A stretch of 64,000 nt of DNA, taken from Isoetes taiwanensis (Eukaryota > Streptophyta > Lycopodiopsida > Isoetales > Isoetaceae). The position numbers and the translations under genes are program-made. Below are positions 48,121-60,223 of this stretch, piece after piece. The stretch covers positions 3,255,487-3,319,486 of the forward strand of contig JAJEKV010000049.1 of the NCBI GenBank assembly GCA_021234155.1, read 5' to 3'. Below the pieces are notes generated by a model. The model was not told the DNA's origin. It saw nothing but the letters and a program-made list of their open reading frames with translations, and made no database searches. Numbering within the stretch: position 1 is the stretch's first letter; each line of letters begins with the position of its first letter.

Positions 48121-50956
48121 TTAGTTGTGGCCGCGTGGAATGTATAGATATAATCAAATATAGAGGGTGAAATGGGATAGGTATGGTGGAATAGACTCCG
48201 ATGCATAGGTGAAATAGAATGTATAGATGTAATGAAGCACATAAATGCCATGGAGTACGTAAAGTCTAGGTCGTTAACTGGTGCAATATGTACAAAATTC
48301 GAATTGGATTACGTTGGAAAATTGAATATTCACATATGTAAACACGTGCATTTAATTGATTATGTGTGCAGGGCAATGCTGGAATGTGGAAAGAAATTCC
48401 ATATCTGAAGACATTCACGATGACGTGTTGCTATGGTTATTATGTTTCATTGCTTGGTCGGTTATGAGCAATGAAACATGTTTCATCCTCTCGAGGAGTC
48501 GTAATATAATAAATCCTAAACTTGTAAATCCTAAACCCTAATCAAGATGGAGAATCAAGATGAGACACAAAAAATTCTATTAATCATGAAAATCCACCCT
48601 TGCTCGGCATTATAATCGATGATGTGAGTGTGGTGATAATGTATATCAATAAGTCAATTTTATTTGTTAAGTTCATCGTATGACCTATTACATTCGTATT
48701 TTAATGATGAGTGTGTGTGAAAATGTGTTGTGTGTGCAGAGGTATGTGTATGCCCTACATGTGTAGTCTAGAGACATTTGAATGAATTTTATCAAGGAGA
48801 AGAACAATATCTTCAATCTTGGGCCAGAGGCCAAAATTGTTTCTCAAGCAAGGGTCAAAAAAGCAAAAGTAAAAAAAATCTGTAGGGCAAGATAAGTCTT
48901 TGAATAATTAATTGAATTCAATTGGATGTTGGGTCAAAGGTTAGAAATGGCATTGTAATCCTGGTCCATAATGGAATGACTTCTTCGACTGCCTTATGTA
49001 TACAGGAACCGCGCGGAGGCAGGTTGACATGCCAGGAAAGGCATGTAATTGGCCTTCCCTGTAACGTGGAAATCATTTAGGAGCTATTCTGTGGCTCGAC
49101 ATGGAAGGTAAATCACTGGAATGCAGTGTAGAATCAGTGGAACCGAAGATAAATCTGTGAAACGAAGGTGGATCCCGGAACGCACAGGAGATTTCTTTCT
49201 CTAGAACTTCTTGGCTTTGAAACAGTACGAAAAAGTGCCGCGTGGCAACATATTATTGGATGTGAGGGCAGAATAACTCTTAACTGGTTTTTACGGCAAT
49301 AAGAAAAGAGAGATTTCACTTAACTTATTGCATAGCATCTCTTTTAAATGTAAGGCCGTGTCAAGTCGAGTGCAATTGCTATACATCAATATTTAAACCT
49401 TGACCAACTCAAAATAACATGGTCATTGGATATATCATGCCTAAAACCTTGTGTGTTTCAAGATGAAAAATACCATTATAGGTTGATCAGAAAACATTCA
49501 GCTCATCATGGAACAAACACAAACCCTTGAAATTAGTTATCAATGGGCTAGATACAACAGTTTGAAGTGATAAGCCTGTTATCTCGAATTGTCAAGGGCT
49601 CAAATTCTCTATTTCAAGTCATTTGATGGTGTGTTGAATGGTATGAACACTCACAATTATGGTGACTTCTTTCACCATGCAGCCGCAATTATTGACACTA
49701 CACTTCTTTCTGAAATCAACACATGCTCCATTAAAACCTGTCAATAGCAAGAAAGGAAGTGGATCACATGTATTAGGCTCATCTTTGTCTATCTCGTTAT
49801 ACTGCCAATTATTCTACAGAAATTCGGCAGCCAGCCAGGTGTTGTGTCAAGATTAGATGGATTATGACTATAGTGCAGAGTCAACTTGAATGCATTCTAA
49901 AGTTCAAAATTAAAAACTGGTTATAACTAACCTTTTTTTACTCGGCTTTCTATTTTGCAAAGTGGCACAGTCTCCTTGCAACTTTTGTCCAAAAGGCATC
50001 CAAATATTTGGATGTCTGCTATGAAAAAGGAGATCCATTATATCAAGCGTGTTGCAACTAAATATTGGAGCAACAAAACTGGACTTGCTGCATTTGCAAC
50101 GGGCTTTTCCATGCAGGTCAATGTTGATGTTCATTCCTTGCATGGTTGAAGAATTGGCTGCAACAAAGAAAACCTGCCCGACATTAACCTGCACAATTAG
50201 TTTATGATCCTGCCAAAGTTTTTTATTGTATCTACACATCATTCACACAGACAAAAGAAATAGTAAAATACCCACCCAAAGATATTTTGGAGCCCTGATC
50301 ATAAAGCTGCAAGATTAAGCTGTAAAGAGATGAATTGAATAGTAAAGGGGCACCACCTAGAGCTCCAAGAAAACAGAAAATCAAAGTACCTTGAACATAG
50401 AAGAGTTTTTTTCCAGTCTCGATGAAGAAAGCCGTCTAGAAGCTTTAATTGACGAACAACAACTTGCATTAATTCAACCAGCTATGCATTTCCAATCTTT
50501 GCCATTTCGATCTATGCCAAAGTTAAGCACATGCATAACCTTCACATACCTGCAAAACATACAGAAATGCCTCCAAAGCTATTTTACTCAAATTGTAGCA
50601 ATCGCTGACATCATGACATTTAATTTTTCACACATTGACAGAAGCTTGCGAGCTGATGCATCTATAACCAAAGCCTATTCTGTATACCAAGGATTTCAAG
50701 AGATGGGCATCTCCAACCAGTAGTTTTTATCTCAAATGCATGAATGAGCACAGTAGGCTGCATGGTAAACAAATAAACTAATCTATTTCTGCATAACAAA
50801 ATGTGCTGACAAATCACATGACAATTCATTTGGTAAGCGATGTTTATATTTGAACAAAGTTTAGCGAAAAACATGCAAAATAAACATGAACAATCAAAAT
50901 TACCATAATTATAATAAGAATAAAGCCAATATAATTAATTATGAGCTAAAGCATAC
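48121..50956. other. Probable Helitron interior, then unassigned sequence
   Basis: 48121-48250 has repeated GAATGTATAGAT(A/G)TAAT phrases. Further right a minus-strand open stretch (49910-50242) has Cys-containing coding-like sequence (LHGKARCKCSKSSFVAPIF) without recognisable family. It might belong to the neighbouring dioxygenase pseudogene region, but no homology could be shown by eye. Confidence 0.4.
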
Positions 50957-51660
50957 CTCATCCAGCATCATAGAACAAAAGAATGGTTCCAGCATTCAAA
51001 AGTGTGTATACACCAGGAGCATCTTCTGTCAATATTGACCTTAAAGCCTGATCACTGCCATCTTCTATAGCCTCTTGAAATGTTTGGACCGAGAAGCTTC
51101 TAAGTGCGTAAAGTTCTTCATGCAAAGGCTGTGAGAAGTTTAGTCACAGTTGTACTGGCACTATGAAAATGTAGCATACCACAAACCCATCCTAGTTGAA
51201 CCAAAATTCCAGACCTTGTCATAATTTTGAAAATGACCAACTTGCAATGAAGTTCAATACCTCAGGATGGGCTTCACCATTAACATGAGCATCGCAACGT
51301 CACGTAAAAGCACTGCATGCACCAGGCAGAACTTGTTCAGAATCCAAAACTAACAGAAAAAAAGATGTGACACAAACGCAACGTGAGGACAAAAACATAC
51401 TTGCAGCAAACTGATGGAATTCATTCCATACCAATGTCATCAAGCAGAGCCCCATAGTTCTTCATTGTAGTCATTCTCAAATGACCTTTACTTTAGCTTC
51501 TTGAGCCCATTATTCAAAGTGTTCCACCTGAACAATTAATATTACCATAGTTATATTAAGAAAAAGCCAACATAATTAATTATGAGCCAAGCATACCTCA
51601 TCCAGCATCATAGAACAAAGGGCGGGCATTTCAAAAGTGTATACACCAAGAGCATCACAG
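50957..51660 (-). pseudogene. PKHD-type 2-oxoglutarate dioxygenase pseudogene, exons duplicated
   Basis: Minus-strand fragments match the plant family of uncharacterised PKHD-type hydroxylases (At1g22950-like). The exon at 51597-51660 encodes LGVYTFEMPALCSMMLDE. It is joined by a 69-nt GT-AG intron (51528-51596) to VEHFE-stop-WAQEAKVKV and MKNYGALLDDIG (about 51430-51527). RCDAHVNGEAHPE near 51250-51310 resembles the RCDNHVNTETRPEE region close to the catalytic core. Further downstream (50957-51135) comes QPLHEELYALRSFSVQTFQE, then SILTEDAPGVYT, which belongs before the other exons in the protein. The VYT..MLDE exon end plus its intron is therefore present twice. Stops and frameshifts abolish coding. 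Retained introns rule out a processed retrocopy. Confidence 0.7.
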
Positions 51661-53200
51661 ACATTTACAATTTTTCAAAAGGTTCATAGTAACCAGGAAC
51701 TCCACTGCCGCAGTCCAGGATGACAGGTGTATCGTCCATAAAGGTGCGTAACGACTGAAATTGGAATCCACTTCTTCAAACGCATTGAAGCCTATGCACC
51801 TCAAGTTTAGCTTGTAATTGACCTGTACAAATGGGTTAAAATTTGTAAGAATATATGGCTTCAGCACCTACATAGAAAATGCAACAACAAAATAGAAGCC
51901 ATGAAATTATTCTGATAACATTTTTTTTCATGTGAAACATGATAAGACTCCCGAAAAATCTCATTGCAAGCTTGGTATCTAAACTATTGTCCCATGTAAA
52001 ATATAGCAAACTTGGCATCACCTATGCGAACTGCAAACATACAGTCAGTTATCTGCAATGAAAAATAGATAAGGAAAAAACGAAACTCTTCACATTTAAC
52101 AAAGGTTAGAACTTGATTTACCTCACTGCAGTCCGTTTTGATGATGTCCAGACCCTATGGAATTGAAGAGCAAACACAAGAGCTCATGTAAGAACAAAAG
52201 TTCCATGCCAATCCAGCAAATAAAAAGCAAAGAAATAATACTTGATTTCATTCTTTAGACTTGCAGCCATATCTATCTCTAACGTGAAATTGCAGATAGA
52301 TAAGCATAATAGATTCTTATCTCCACAAAATTCAGTAAACACAGAGCCAACACCACTGTTTTTATGAGTTGCCAGGATCCTCCATCTTCAGTTTTGGAGG
52401 ATTCATCGTTCCTTTCTTTGTCTGAGTAAAATTTAAAAGCAACTTAGAATATGTAATACATAAACGTAAAAGCACATTAGCAGAAAGAAACTTTGACCAT
52501 AAGCTATAAGAACAAAACTCTAAGAGTAGCTGCATGTATATGATCTCTACTATAAATAATGCCGGAAAGCCGAGTTCCTTCAACATGGCAACATAAATAG
52601 CTTACCATAGCAATTTACAAATCATGGCTGTGAATGACATCCGCACAGAAATATATCGTGCAGACAGAGAAACTGTAAGGACAAACTCTTCTTTGTTCTT
52701 GGCATAAGCAAAAATAAAATGAAATCTTAACAAAAACGAAACCAGCTATTGAACAGCCCCAAAGGCTTATGTGGATCGGACCTAGCAATACATGGGTCGT
52801 CAAAGCTACAGTCTAGCTACTAAATACTACTACCAGAGGCCATGGCATTTTACATCCTAACCTCTTCCAGCCTTGAAAAGCTCATGTAACTCGGTCTCAT
52901 CTTGGCAAAGGGAGCTTTCAATGTGACACTTTCGATGGAAAATCCAAGAGGAATAGAGCTCGGCCGATTCAAGACTCGAAGTCTGATTATTAGGAGCTTC
53001 CATTTGATATTTTTCGTGGAAAAGCCGAGAGGTAAGCCGATTCAAAACTCGCAATCAATGCTACTAACCTGCGTCTCGCAAGGGGAACCGCAAGCAGAGA
53101 GGGAACGCCGCGTGCGTCTGCACATGCGGCGTTCCGGGCGCGGTTACCAACACGCTACCATTTTAATAAAGAAGATGAAAGCCAAAGAATGGAAAGCCAA
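51661..53200. other. Unassigned, possible further remnants of the dioxygenase locus
   Basis: Several short minus-strand open segments (51655-51867, 52362-52586) are bordered by splice-like sequences but could not be matched to a family. Purine-rich GC segments at 52950-53160 contain short internal repeats (AAGCCGAGAGGTAAGCCGAT). Confidence 0.35.
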
Positions 53201-53204
53201 GATC

Positions 53205-53590
53205 CTATTAACACAATTAGAAACATTATCTCCAAAAACAAAACTTACATGTTTTACACTTGGTCCAAGACCCTATTAACACAATTAGAAACGTTATCTC
53301 CAAAAACAAAACTTACATGTTTTACACTTGGGAAACACATTCCACACTGCCTCCTCGAAAATTAATGCATGTGCGGGAGCAATTGCACTGACCGAAGAAG
53401 GAACCTTGTTACATAACATTTTAGATAAGGACTTAAGGCCAAACCATATACGAGCCAATATAATAGTAGTTTTGAGGTCGGTGTAGGATGCAAGAGCGGT
53501 ACTTGCACTCACCCAAGAAGGAACCTTGCTACATAACATTCCAGACAAGGGACAAACCATATATGAGCCAACATAATAATAGTTTTGAGA
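53205..53590. repeat. Two adjacent tandem duplications
   Basis: First, CCTATTAACACAATTAGAAA ... ATGTTTTACACTTGG occurs twice with a period of about 70 bp (53205-53265, 53273-53333). Second, GAAGAAGGAACCTTG(T/C)TACA ... AATAGTAGTTTTGAG occurs twice with a period of about 125 bp (about 53390-53476 and 53513-53588). Confidence 0.75.
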
Positions 53591-55141
53591 AACAAAAATT
53601 GTGTAAGTTCCAATATTCGACCTTCCACTGCAAATACAGTGGAAGTGACAACAGCGATAATCTTATGATGTACTATTATATGGGCAAATTAACACAAGGC
53701 AATAGCACGGGTTCAAATCCCGTATGTTCTCAAACTAATACATAGTCCGAGTAAAATTTTAGCACGTAAGCTAGTAAAGACAAGAAGATTGGGAAAGAGA
53801 AATGTAAGGCCGCCACGATAAATTTCTTGTATGAATAACTTAGCCATGCTCCCTTTTCCACCTACTATGGTGTACAAGGCTACTATAGTAGTAGACTTGT
53901 ACAACGACGTGGCCCAAAAATATACGTATTGATAGCGTATAATAATAATAATATACGTGGCACCTCTCTTGTGAAGCAAAAAAATAATAAGGCCCAGATT
54001 CCACTATGGCGGCAAGTTGAAAGCTCGATCACAACAACTAGCAGGTTCTTGGCAAGAAATCAGAGGCAACTACCAGAATTGGCATTCCATTACATTCTTA
54101 GGAGTTCATGGATTAAAGCTCTACTTAGCTTAGGTGGCCGGATCTTGATGCATCTCCCGAGCAAGCTCCCCTGTCACAAAATTCTCTGATATCTAACTCC
54201 ACATCAAAGACTTTCATCCTGTAGTGGAATCGCTACAGCATGTCATTTGCTTATTTGTAGCCCCCTGGATTTGCTCCCACAGAAACTCTCGGACTACTGT
54301 AACCTAGGCCTAACATTAGATTGCATAGGGGATTTAGGTCTTGAAGGATTTGTGGGGTATATGTAGTACATGGTCCTGAAGGATTTAGGTCTTGAAGGAT
54401 TTGTGAGGTATATGTAGTATATGTTTGGATAACCTAAATAGGCACAACATAAAAAAAAGTACCACGAAGAAACATTCCCCCTTGCACAAGGCAACCCAAG
54501 AAATGTTCGCGACGGCCAAGGACGCCGTGATAAATTTCTTGTAGAACCAATTGTGATTCTCTTACAATTATGGTTGGCTGGCTCAAATTTACATATGAAG
54601 AGTTGTTGTTTGCACTAATGGCTATGGCGTTGCTACTCTTTACACACTAATGGTTGTTACTTGCTAGTTTATGCACTAATGGCTCTCTGGTCAATCACTT
54701 GTTAATCAGAACATGGTTCAAGGCTGCTGTTACTTGAGTAACAGTTTATGCACTTAACAGTTTATGCACTGATGGCTATTGGTCAATCACTTGTTAATCT
54801 AAAAATGGTTCAAGGCTGCTGTTACTTGCAATTTACGCTCTAATGGCTATTTGGTGATGATGGCCACTTGCTAAAAACATGGTTCATAGGCTTCCCATGG
54901 CTTGACCATGGGACTGATAAGTCTAGTTCATTGGGAGGCTAGGCACAACGGGCCAAAGAAAAACACACCAAGACGTAGAAAATGTATAAATGCCTCACAA
55001 CATGGAACCCTTTTGTTCATTGACAAGTTCAAAAACATGGAAAATTCACCTGCATTGCAACAGGGAAAAAGAAATAATAGGTTTCTCTTTTATCTACACT
55101 GGTCCGTTTCGTATATACACTCTTATAGGACATGGCAGAAA

Positions 55142-56098
55142 TTATGGATAAGCGCATGTGCTAGTCGATGGATCCCATAAGGCAGGCAAGAGAAATGATC
55201 TGCCTCCTACACCATAAGCATTGAAACTGGCACCGCTCTTTTTATCCACCAACAAATCTCCAGGATAACCAGAGTAAGATCCCTTTCCAAATATGCCTGT
55301 GCAAGCTGTGGCAGCTTCTAATGGGGCCTTAGCATCTCCTTGATAATACCCATTGGTGAAAGGATTTGTGGCAGTCCCAGCAACTATGGTAGCAATGTTT
55401 ATGATCATTCCGTCGATACCCACATCTCCATTTGGTGCAATTAGTGGCTTTGTATCAGGCCCAAAATAATTCTTGGCACTAGCAAATGGCCAGGCGCATT
55501 TGCCAGGACACTGGGTAGCAGAGTTTCCAACCCAAGCATATGGAATTGCTTGTTTTTTGCCCCTTCTTAATGAAGCATGTGAAGCACATGTTTGCACACA
55601 GAAACCCTCCACATGTACATCATCAGAAGTGAGGAGTAGATAGAGAGCATTTGATCCTCCAGCAAAGGGCTTAGAACTGGATGCCTTCTTTACCAGATTT
55701 TGCATATCCACCTTCTTCAGATTTTTACCAAGCGAATATGAATCAGATGATTCTGCTCCCAATTTCACAGATTCTAAAACAGATTCTCCAGCAGTGTTCT
55801 TGTATCCAGCAGTCCTCTTCCACCATGAGCTGACAGAGGGCGACTTCTCATCTGCTGAGTTGAAAGAACTAAGAAAATCCTTGACAATGGCTCTTTGTGC
55901 AGGGTTGAAGGAGCCATACCATATGAGATAAACATTAAGAGCACCTTTTCCAGACAAAAGAGGACCTTTATGGTAGTTAAGAACCACAGAAGGCTGCTGG
56001 ACAAGCTCTGAGAGATGGCGATGATGAGAGAGCCTGGCGTCTGAGGAAAAAAAAGAGGCACAAAACAGGGCTACAAACAACAAGATGCGGAAGGCCAT
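55142..56098 (-). CDS. EXORDIUM-like secreted protein (PHI-1 family), intact
   Basis: 318 codons, single exon, 314/318 residues identical to the product of 42104-43060 and in inverted orientation to it. It has the same signal peptide (MAFRILLFVALFCASFFSSD) and the same domain motifs ([60 protein letters not shown], a final CAYP). No frame breaks. A TATA box lies at 56205-56211, 107 bp from the start, in a leader nearly identical to the 42-kb copy. The near-identity suggests a recent duplication or gene conversion. The family is secreted and growth-associated; molecular activity is not known. Confidence 0.95.
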   Translation of the reverse strand: MAFRILLFVALFCASFFSSDARLSHHRHLSELVQQPSVVLNYHKGPLLSGKGALNVYLIWYGSFNPAQRAIVKDFLSSFNSADEKSPSVSSWWKRTAGYKNTAGESVLESVKLGAESSDSYSLGKNLKKVDMQNLVKKASSSKPFAGGSNALYLLLTSDDVHVEGFCVQTCASHASLRRGKKQAIPYAWVGNSATQCPGKCAWPFASAKNYFGPDTKPLIAPNGDVGIDGMIINIATIVAGTATNPFTNGYYQGDAKAPLEAATACTGIFGKGSYSGYPGDLLVDKKSGASFNAYGVGGRSFLLPALWDPSTSTCAYP

Positions 56099-56204
56099 TT
56101 TGCAGCCAAAAAAGTCCAGAGAGGAAAAACCTGTTGCGAAATGCAGTGATACTTAGGCTAGACTGTGGCGTACCTTGGATAGAAGGTAAAGAAATGGAGG
56201 TCCG

Positions 56205-56211
56205 TTTTATA
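56205..56211 (-). promoter_or_regulatory. TATA box of the 55.1-kb EXO gene
   Basis: Minus-strand TATAAAACGGACC, identical to the box at 41996-42002. The 5' flank is similar up to the GTATCTT(T/C)TAGGGCAAACG block and more weakly beyond. Confidence 0.7.
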
Positions 56212-56574
56212 GGAGTCTCTCCATAGCGGCCCTCCATCGGAGAAGAAACGTTTGCCCTAAAAGATACAGCTGGGTAAACGAAGGTCTATCAAATAATAAC
56301 AAGAGCTGCCCCATGCCCCCATGACTCCTTCAATTGCACTTGCCTTCGTTCCTTCTTCCTTTTACACTTTAGTTTTCATATATCAACACGTCCATCACAC
56401 AACCTTGATTAGAGGTGAATAAAAGTGATTAGATTTAATCGTCTGGCAAATTATTGGGTAGCCTAGTTGTTTCTTTGTTACTAGTCAATCCGTCACAATT
56501 TTTTTCTGGATTTTGCATAATCCACTATATGGGCAAATCTTGGCCTTTCAGATATACAACAGATATGGGCAAAA

Positions 56575-56760
56575 TTTTTTTTTTTTCCTTTTTTTTTTAA
56601 AGGACGACATACAGATTTTATTACCAATCAATGGAAAGAGTGTAGTAAGCTGAAAGACAATTTTAAAACCCAAAGAGAGAAAATACCCCATTGTGCAAGC
56701 CTACCTGTACATCTTAGGATGTCATTTTGACTATCCTTTAATCTACCTATGACTTGTCAA
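56575..56760 (-). mobile_element. Short 3' fragment of an L1-type LINE
   Basis: T-runs (56575-56586, 56589-56598) followed by AAAGGACGACATACAGATTT match the 3' end of the LINE at 37827 (T-run then AAGGACGACAAACTCTTATT). Only about 150 bp of element sequence follow, so it is a severely 5'-truncated copy. The right border is approximate. Confidence 0.5.
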
Positions 56761-57075
56761 AAGATCGTTTCCTTCTAGGTACCACAATAAGTTAGGTAGG
56801 AAATTTTTTTTTTCCTAAAGTCCTACATATACTTATATATGCACTTGGGAGGAAAGGAAACTGCCTCGATGCAATCAGACATGTTAAACACAACGCATCC
56901 TAAACTCTTTTATACATGTAATGAAAACATACGAGTTAAGTTTTTTTTTTTTTTTGAGGGATAAAAAAAGATTTTATTTACTTAGAGAGAATGATACAAA
57001 GCCACATGGCAGAGGTGCACCCATCCACGAATATGAGATGGGGGTAGCTACGTAGCTCCAGCTTGTACTATTCTC

Positions 57076-57782
57076 TTAGACCAGATTAAAATAGGTGCCC
57101 CATATTTCTTCCTTTACCTCTTCTTCACATTTAAAAATTAGCCTAAATTTTTTAAGTCTTTCAAGTACCAGGTGAAGTAGTTGAGTTGATGATATGAATA
57201 CCTCCTGATTCTCAGCGAAGCCTCGGGCATTCCTCCTTTTCCATATTGGCCAGATCGTCCAGGCCCTGGCTATGTGAAAAGAAATCTTCTTCTTGGGACA
57301 CCATTCTGGAGGGAGAATTCCTAGCAGCAATTCTTTGGTTCCTAAGGGGTATTCGAACCTATCCAGACTCCAGGTTCCACCAGACAATGTTCTATGGATT
57401 CTTCTTCCTCTTCACACATAGGGCAAAGCGGGCTCACGTTATTGTCCCATTTGGAGACTAGATGATTGACCCTTGGGACCCTGTGGATCAGTTGCCAAAG
57501 AAAGGCGTTGATTCGTGGAGGGAGGAATTTCAGCCAAGCGTTTCTCCAGATGTTTTTAAGGATGTCCTCCGTGATCACTAGCTCCCACTTGGGAGATACT
57601 GGAAGAAATCCCTTAGTCTTCAAACTACTGTAGCATGACTTCACAAACTTGTTTGGCTGTATCGAAGGATGTACGACCCATGGACTTTGATCTCCTCTAT
57701 TTATTGTGTTTGGGAGTACACACATTCCCAAATTATCTTGTCTGCCTCCTTTAAACCAAAACAGGCTTGAAATGCTTCCCAA
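57076..57782 (-). pseudogene. LINE zf-RVT C-terminus, frame-broken
   Basis: Reads ILKNIWRNAWLKFLPPRINA FLWQL, then HRVPRVNHLVSKW and SPLCPMCEEEEESIEHCLVE, the zinc-binding end of plant L1 ORF2. A frameshift near 57345-57385 leads into the last part (RAWTIWPIWKRRNARGFAEN). Confidence 0.78.
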
Positions 57783-58019
57783 CTAGCCAGGTGCTCTCCG
57801 ATATACCACTGAGCACAAGAATGTATACCACAGTTTTTCCATCTCTTCACAATCCTCGCGTCAGCCACTATACCTAATGGGCCTTGTTTATTGTGTAATT
57901 CCACTGGTACCCACCATGGAGGGGAGGTCCCTGCTTTAAATTTGCTGATATCAAGCGTGAATAGTTTCTTTATGGCATTCCATGCCGAAATAAGACCCTT
58001 TAGGAAGGGGGAGGCTTCT

Positions 58020-58991
58020 TTACATGGCTTGAGATAAAAAAAAGAGAGACCATGGAAGCGAGACCTTGACGGAGGGCTTACTATGCTTACAAGAATATAA
58101 TAGAGCTTGGTTGATGAGGTGCAAACCTGGAGACTTCACCTTTTCCTGAAGAATCATCCATATGAATTTGGCTATTAATACTTTGCTCTGTAAGACTATG
58201 TCAAACATACCAATTCCCCCTTCTGTTTTGTCCCTCTTGCACTTCCACCAAGCTATTTTGATCGTTGCACCTTCTTCATTACCCCCTGCATTTAAGTTCA
58301 ATCAGCCCTTCTAACTCCCTGCACCTTCTCCCCCGGAGCAAGTAGAATTGATGACATGTATACATAAGTATTACTTAGCACATGTTTTGCCACAGTAATC
58401 CTCCATGCAAGGGATAACTTTGCTACCTTCCACCAATTTAGGTGTTTATGTAGGCCTAGTAGCATTTCATCCCATATTCGTGCACTAGTGATGTTAATGC
58501 CCACTGGGATTCCTAACAAGCTGGAATGTTCACCCTCAGGGATAATTTTCCATGGTAAGCTTTCCAAACATATGGGATGCCTGTTCTCCAAAGGCCACTG
58601 CACTGAGCATTTTTTCCAATTTATGAGGCAACCTGAGGCTATTGAGAAGGTGGCCAGTAGTTGTCCTGCACATGACATATTGTTTTCCTCTGCCTCGATA
58701 AACAGAAATGAGTCGCCTCGCATACCGGGTTACAGATTTGTTGAGAACCGGCCCCACATTTCTAGTCCCCCGAATGAGACCGTCTGCAGATGCTTGCAGG
58801 AATAACTGTGAGAGATCTTCGGCTGCTATATTGAAGAGGAAGGGAGCCAGGGGACAACCTTGCCTGATGCCCCTCTTAATCTCAAATATAGGAGATGATT
58901 CACCTTGAAATAAAACTGAGGCTCGAGCTGATCTCAATAGTTTCATTACCCCTTCTGTAAAACTATCCCCACAACCCAGCTTGAGCATCAT
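58020..58991 (-). pseudogene. LINE RT palm and thumb with frameshift inside YADD
   Basis: Upstream part (58536-58991) carries EIKRGIRQGCPLAPFLFNIA. At the catalytic box the frame reads RYARRLISV, while the next frame reads GDSFLFIEAEENNMSCAGQL. The ancestral YADDSFLF was therefore broken by a net +1 nt at the first Asp codon (near 58718-58724). Thumb sequence continues at 58298-58723 and 58020-58301 (VLIAKFIWMILQEKVKSPGL). Confidence 0.8.
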
Positions 58992-59011
58992 TTTATGCGA
59001 GAAAACTCCAT

Positions 59012-60223
59012 CTAATCTTTGTCATATGCCTTGGTGAAATCTAGCTTTAGATAGGCTACTTTTTGTCCTGTTTTCCTGGCCCAGTGCAACCCTTCAAAAG
59101 CTGCTGCCACATTGCTCAGAATACTCCTACCCGGTAAGAAGCCAGATTGGGCATGTGAGATACCTTCCGCTAGAATTGGTTTGATCTTCTCTGCCATAGC
59201 CTTGGCTATGATTTTGTAAAATGCAGATAGGAGTGTGATAGGCCTCCAATCGTTAATTGTGCTTGGCTCCTTACACTTGGGTACTAAGGCAATGCAGCCT
59301 GTATTCAATCTTGGATTTAAATTTTCAGCTTGCAAGAAGTCTGTGTATGCAGAAAAGATATCATTTTTAATCCATTCCCAATTGCATTGGTAGAATTCGA
59401 TGGGAATTCCATCCATACCCGGACATTTATTCTTAGCCAATAAGAGGGTGGCTTTTTCAAGATCCTCCATAGAGAGAGAGCGACTCAGAATATCTTTTTG
59501 GCTAGAACTCATTATAGGTGAAACTTTTGAGATCACTAGCTCTTCATATGTATCTTGGAATGGTAAGTTATGTTCCCCAAAAAAACCTTGGAAATGATTA
59601 TGTAAGTACCTTTTTAGATCCCTTGGGGATTTGAGGGTCGAGCCGTCGCCTAGTGCAATGGTTGCTAGAGTAGACAACCTCTTCTTTTCTTTAGCTGACT
59701 TAAAGAAGAACTTGGTGCATTTATCACCTTCATTTAGCCAAGTCAATCCTGCTTTGCATCTGTTCTCCATTATCTTGACTTCCTCTAGTGCCTTTATCTG
59801 TTCTATTATTCCCTTCTCCTCTATCCCATCATTCGGGCCCAATGCTCTAAGTGAGTGGAGCTGATTGTAAAGGCTATCCAACTCTCCCCTCTCCCTTTGC
59901 ACTTTAGCTCTACCCCAAATTTTGGCATAATTTTTTATATTACCCAGGGCCGTTATCATGGTTTCCATCACTGAGCCCGTTCTAAAAGTGGATTGCCATA
60001 TGCTTTTACAAGCCTCCACAAATTCTGGATCTTTCAGATATCTAGTGTTGAGTTTGAATACTGTTTTAGAGGTTCTAATCTGGCAAATCTGGGTAGATAT
60101 GACCTGTGGATTGTGATCCGAGATAGCATTTTGTAGAAGGTTGGATCTATGCACATTTGAAAGGATGGTAAGTGCCTCATCGTTGATGTAGCATCTATTA
60201 TGTCTTGCATAAGTCCTACCCAT
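59012..60223 (-). pseudogene. LINE RT fingers/palm region
   Basis: 403 open codons: the endonuclease end with AISDHNPQV, a linker with GLTWLNEGDKCTKFFFKSAK, LLAKNKCPGMDGIPIEFYQC, NDWRPITLLSAFYKIIAKAM, HAQSGFLPGRSILSNVAAAF and YLKLDFTKAYDKD, where it breaks just after the first catalytic Asp block. It is joined by a frameshift to 60226-60561, which holds the AWLMVGDFNMVEAAEDRQG endonuclease motif. Confidence 0.85.

Larger units (their letters stand above)
54115..56470 (-). repeat. EXO segmental duplication, block A
   Basis: Direct homologue of 61819-64000 (block B). Similarity begins within a tyrosine-recombinase relic (AAGCTCTACTTAGCTTAGGT), continues through the 3' repeat array and the EXO gene, and runs past its promoter. 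Compared with B it lacks the 810-bp TIR element and has small indels near 54340-54420. Confidence 0.85.
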
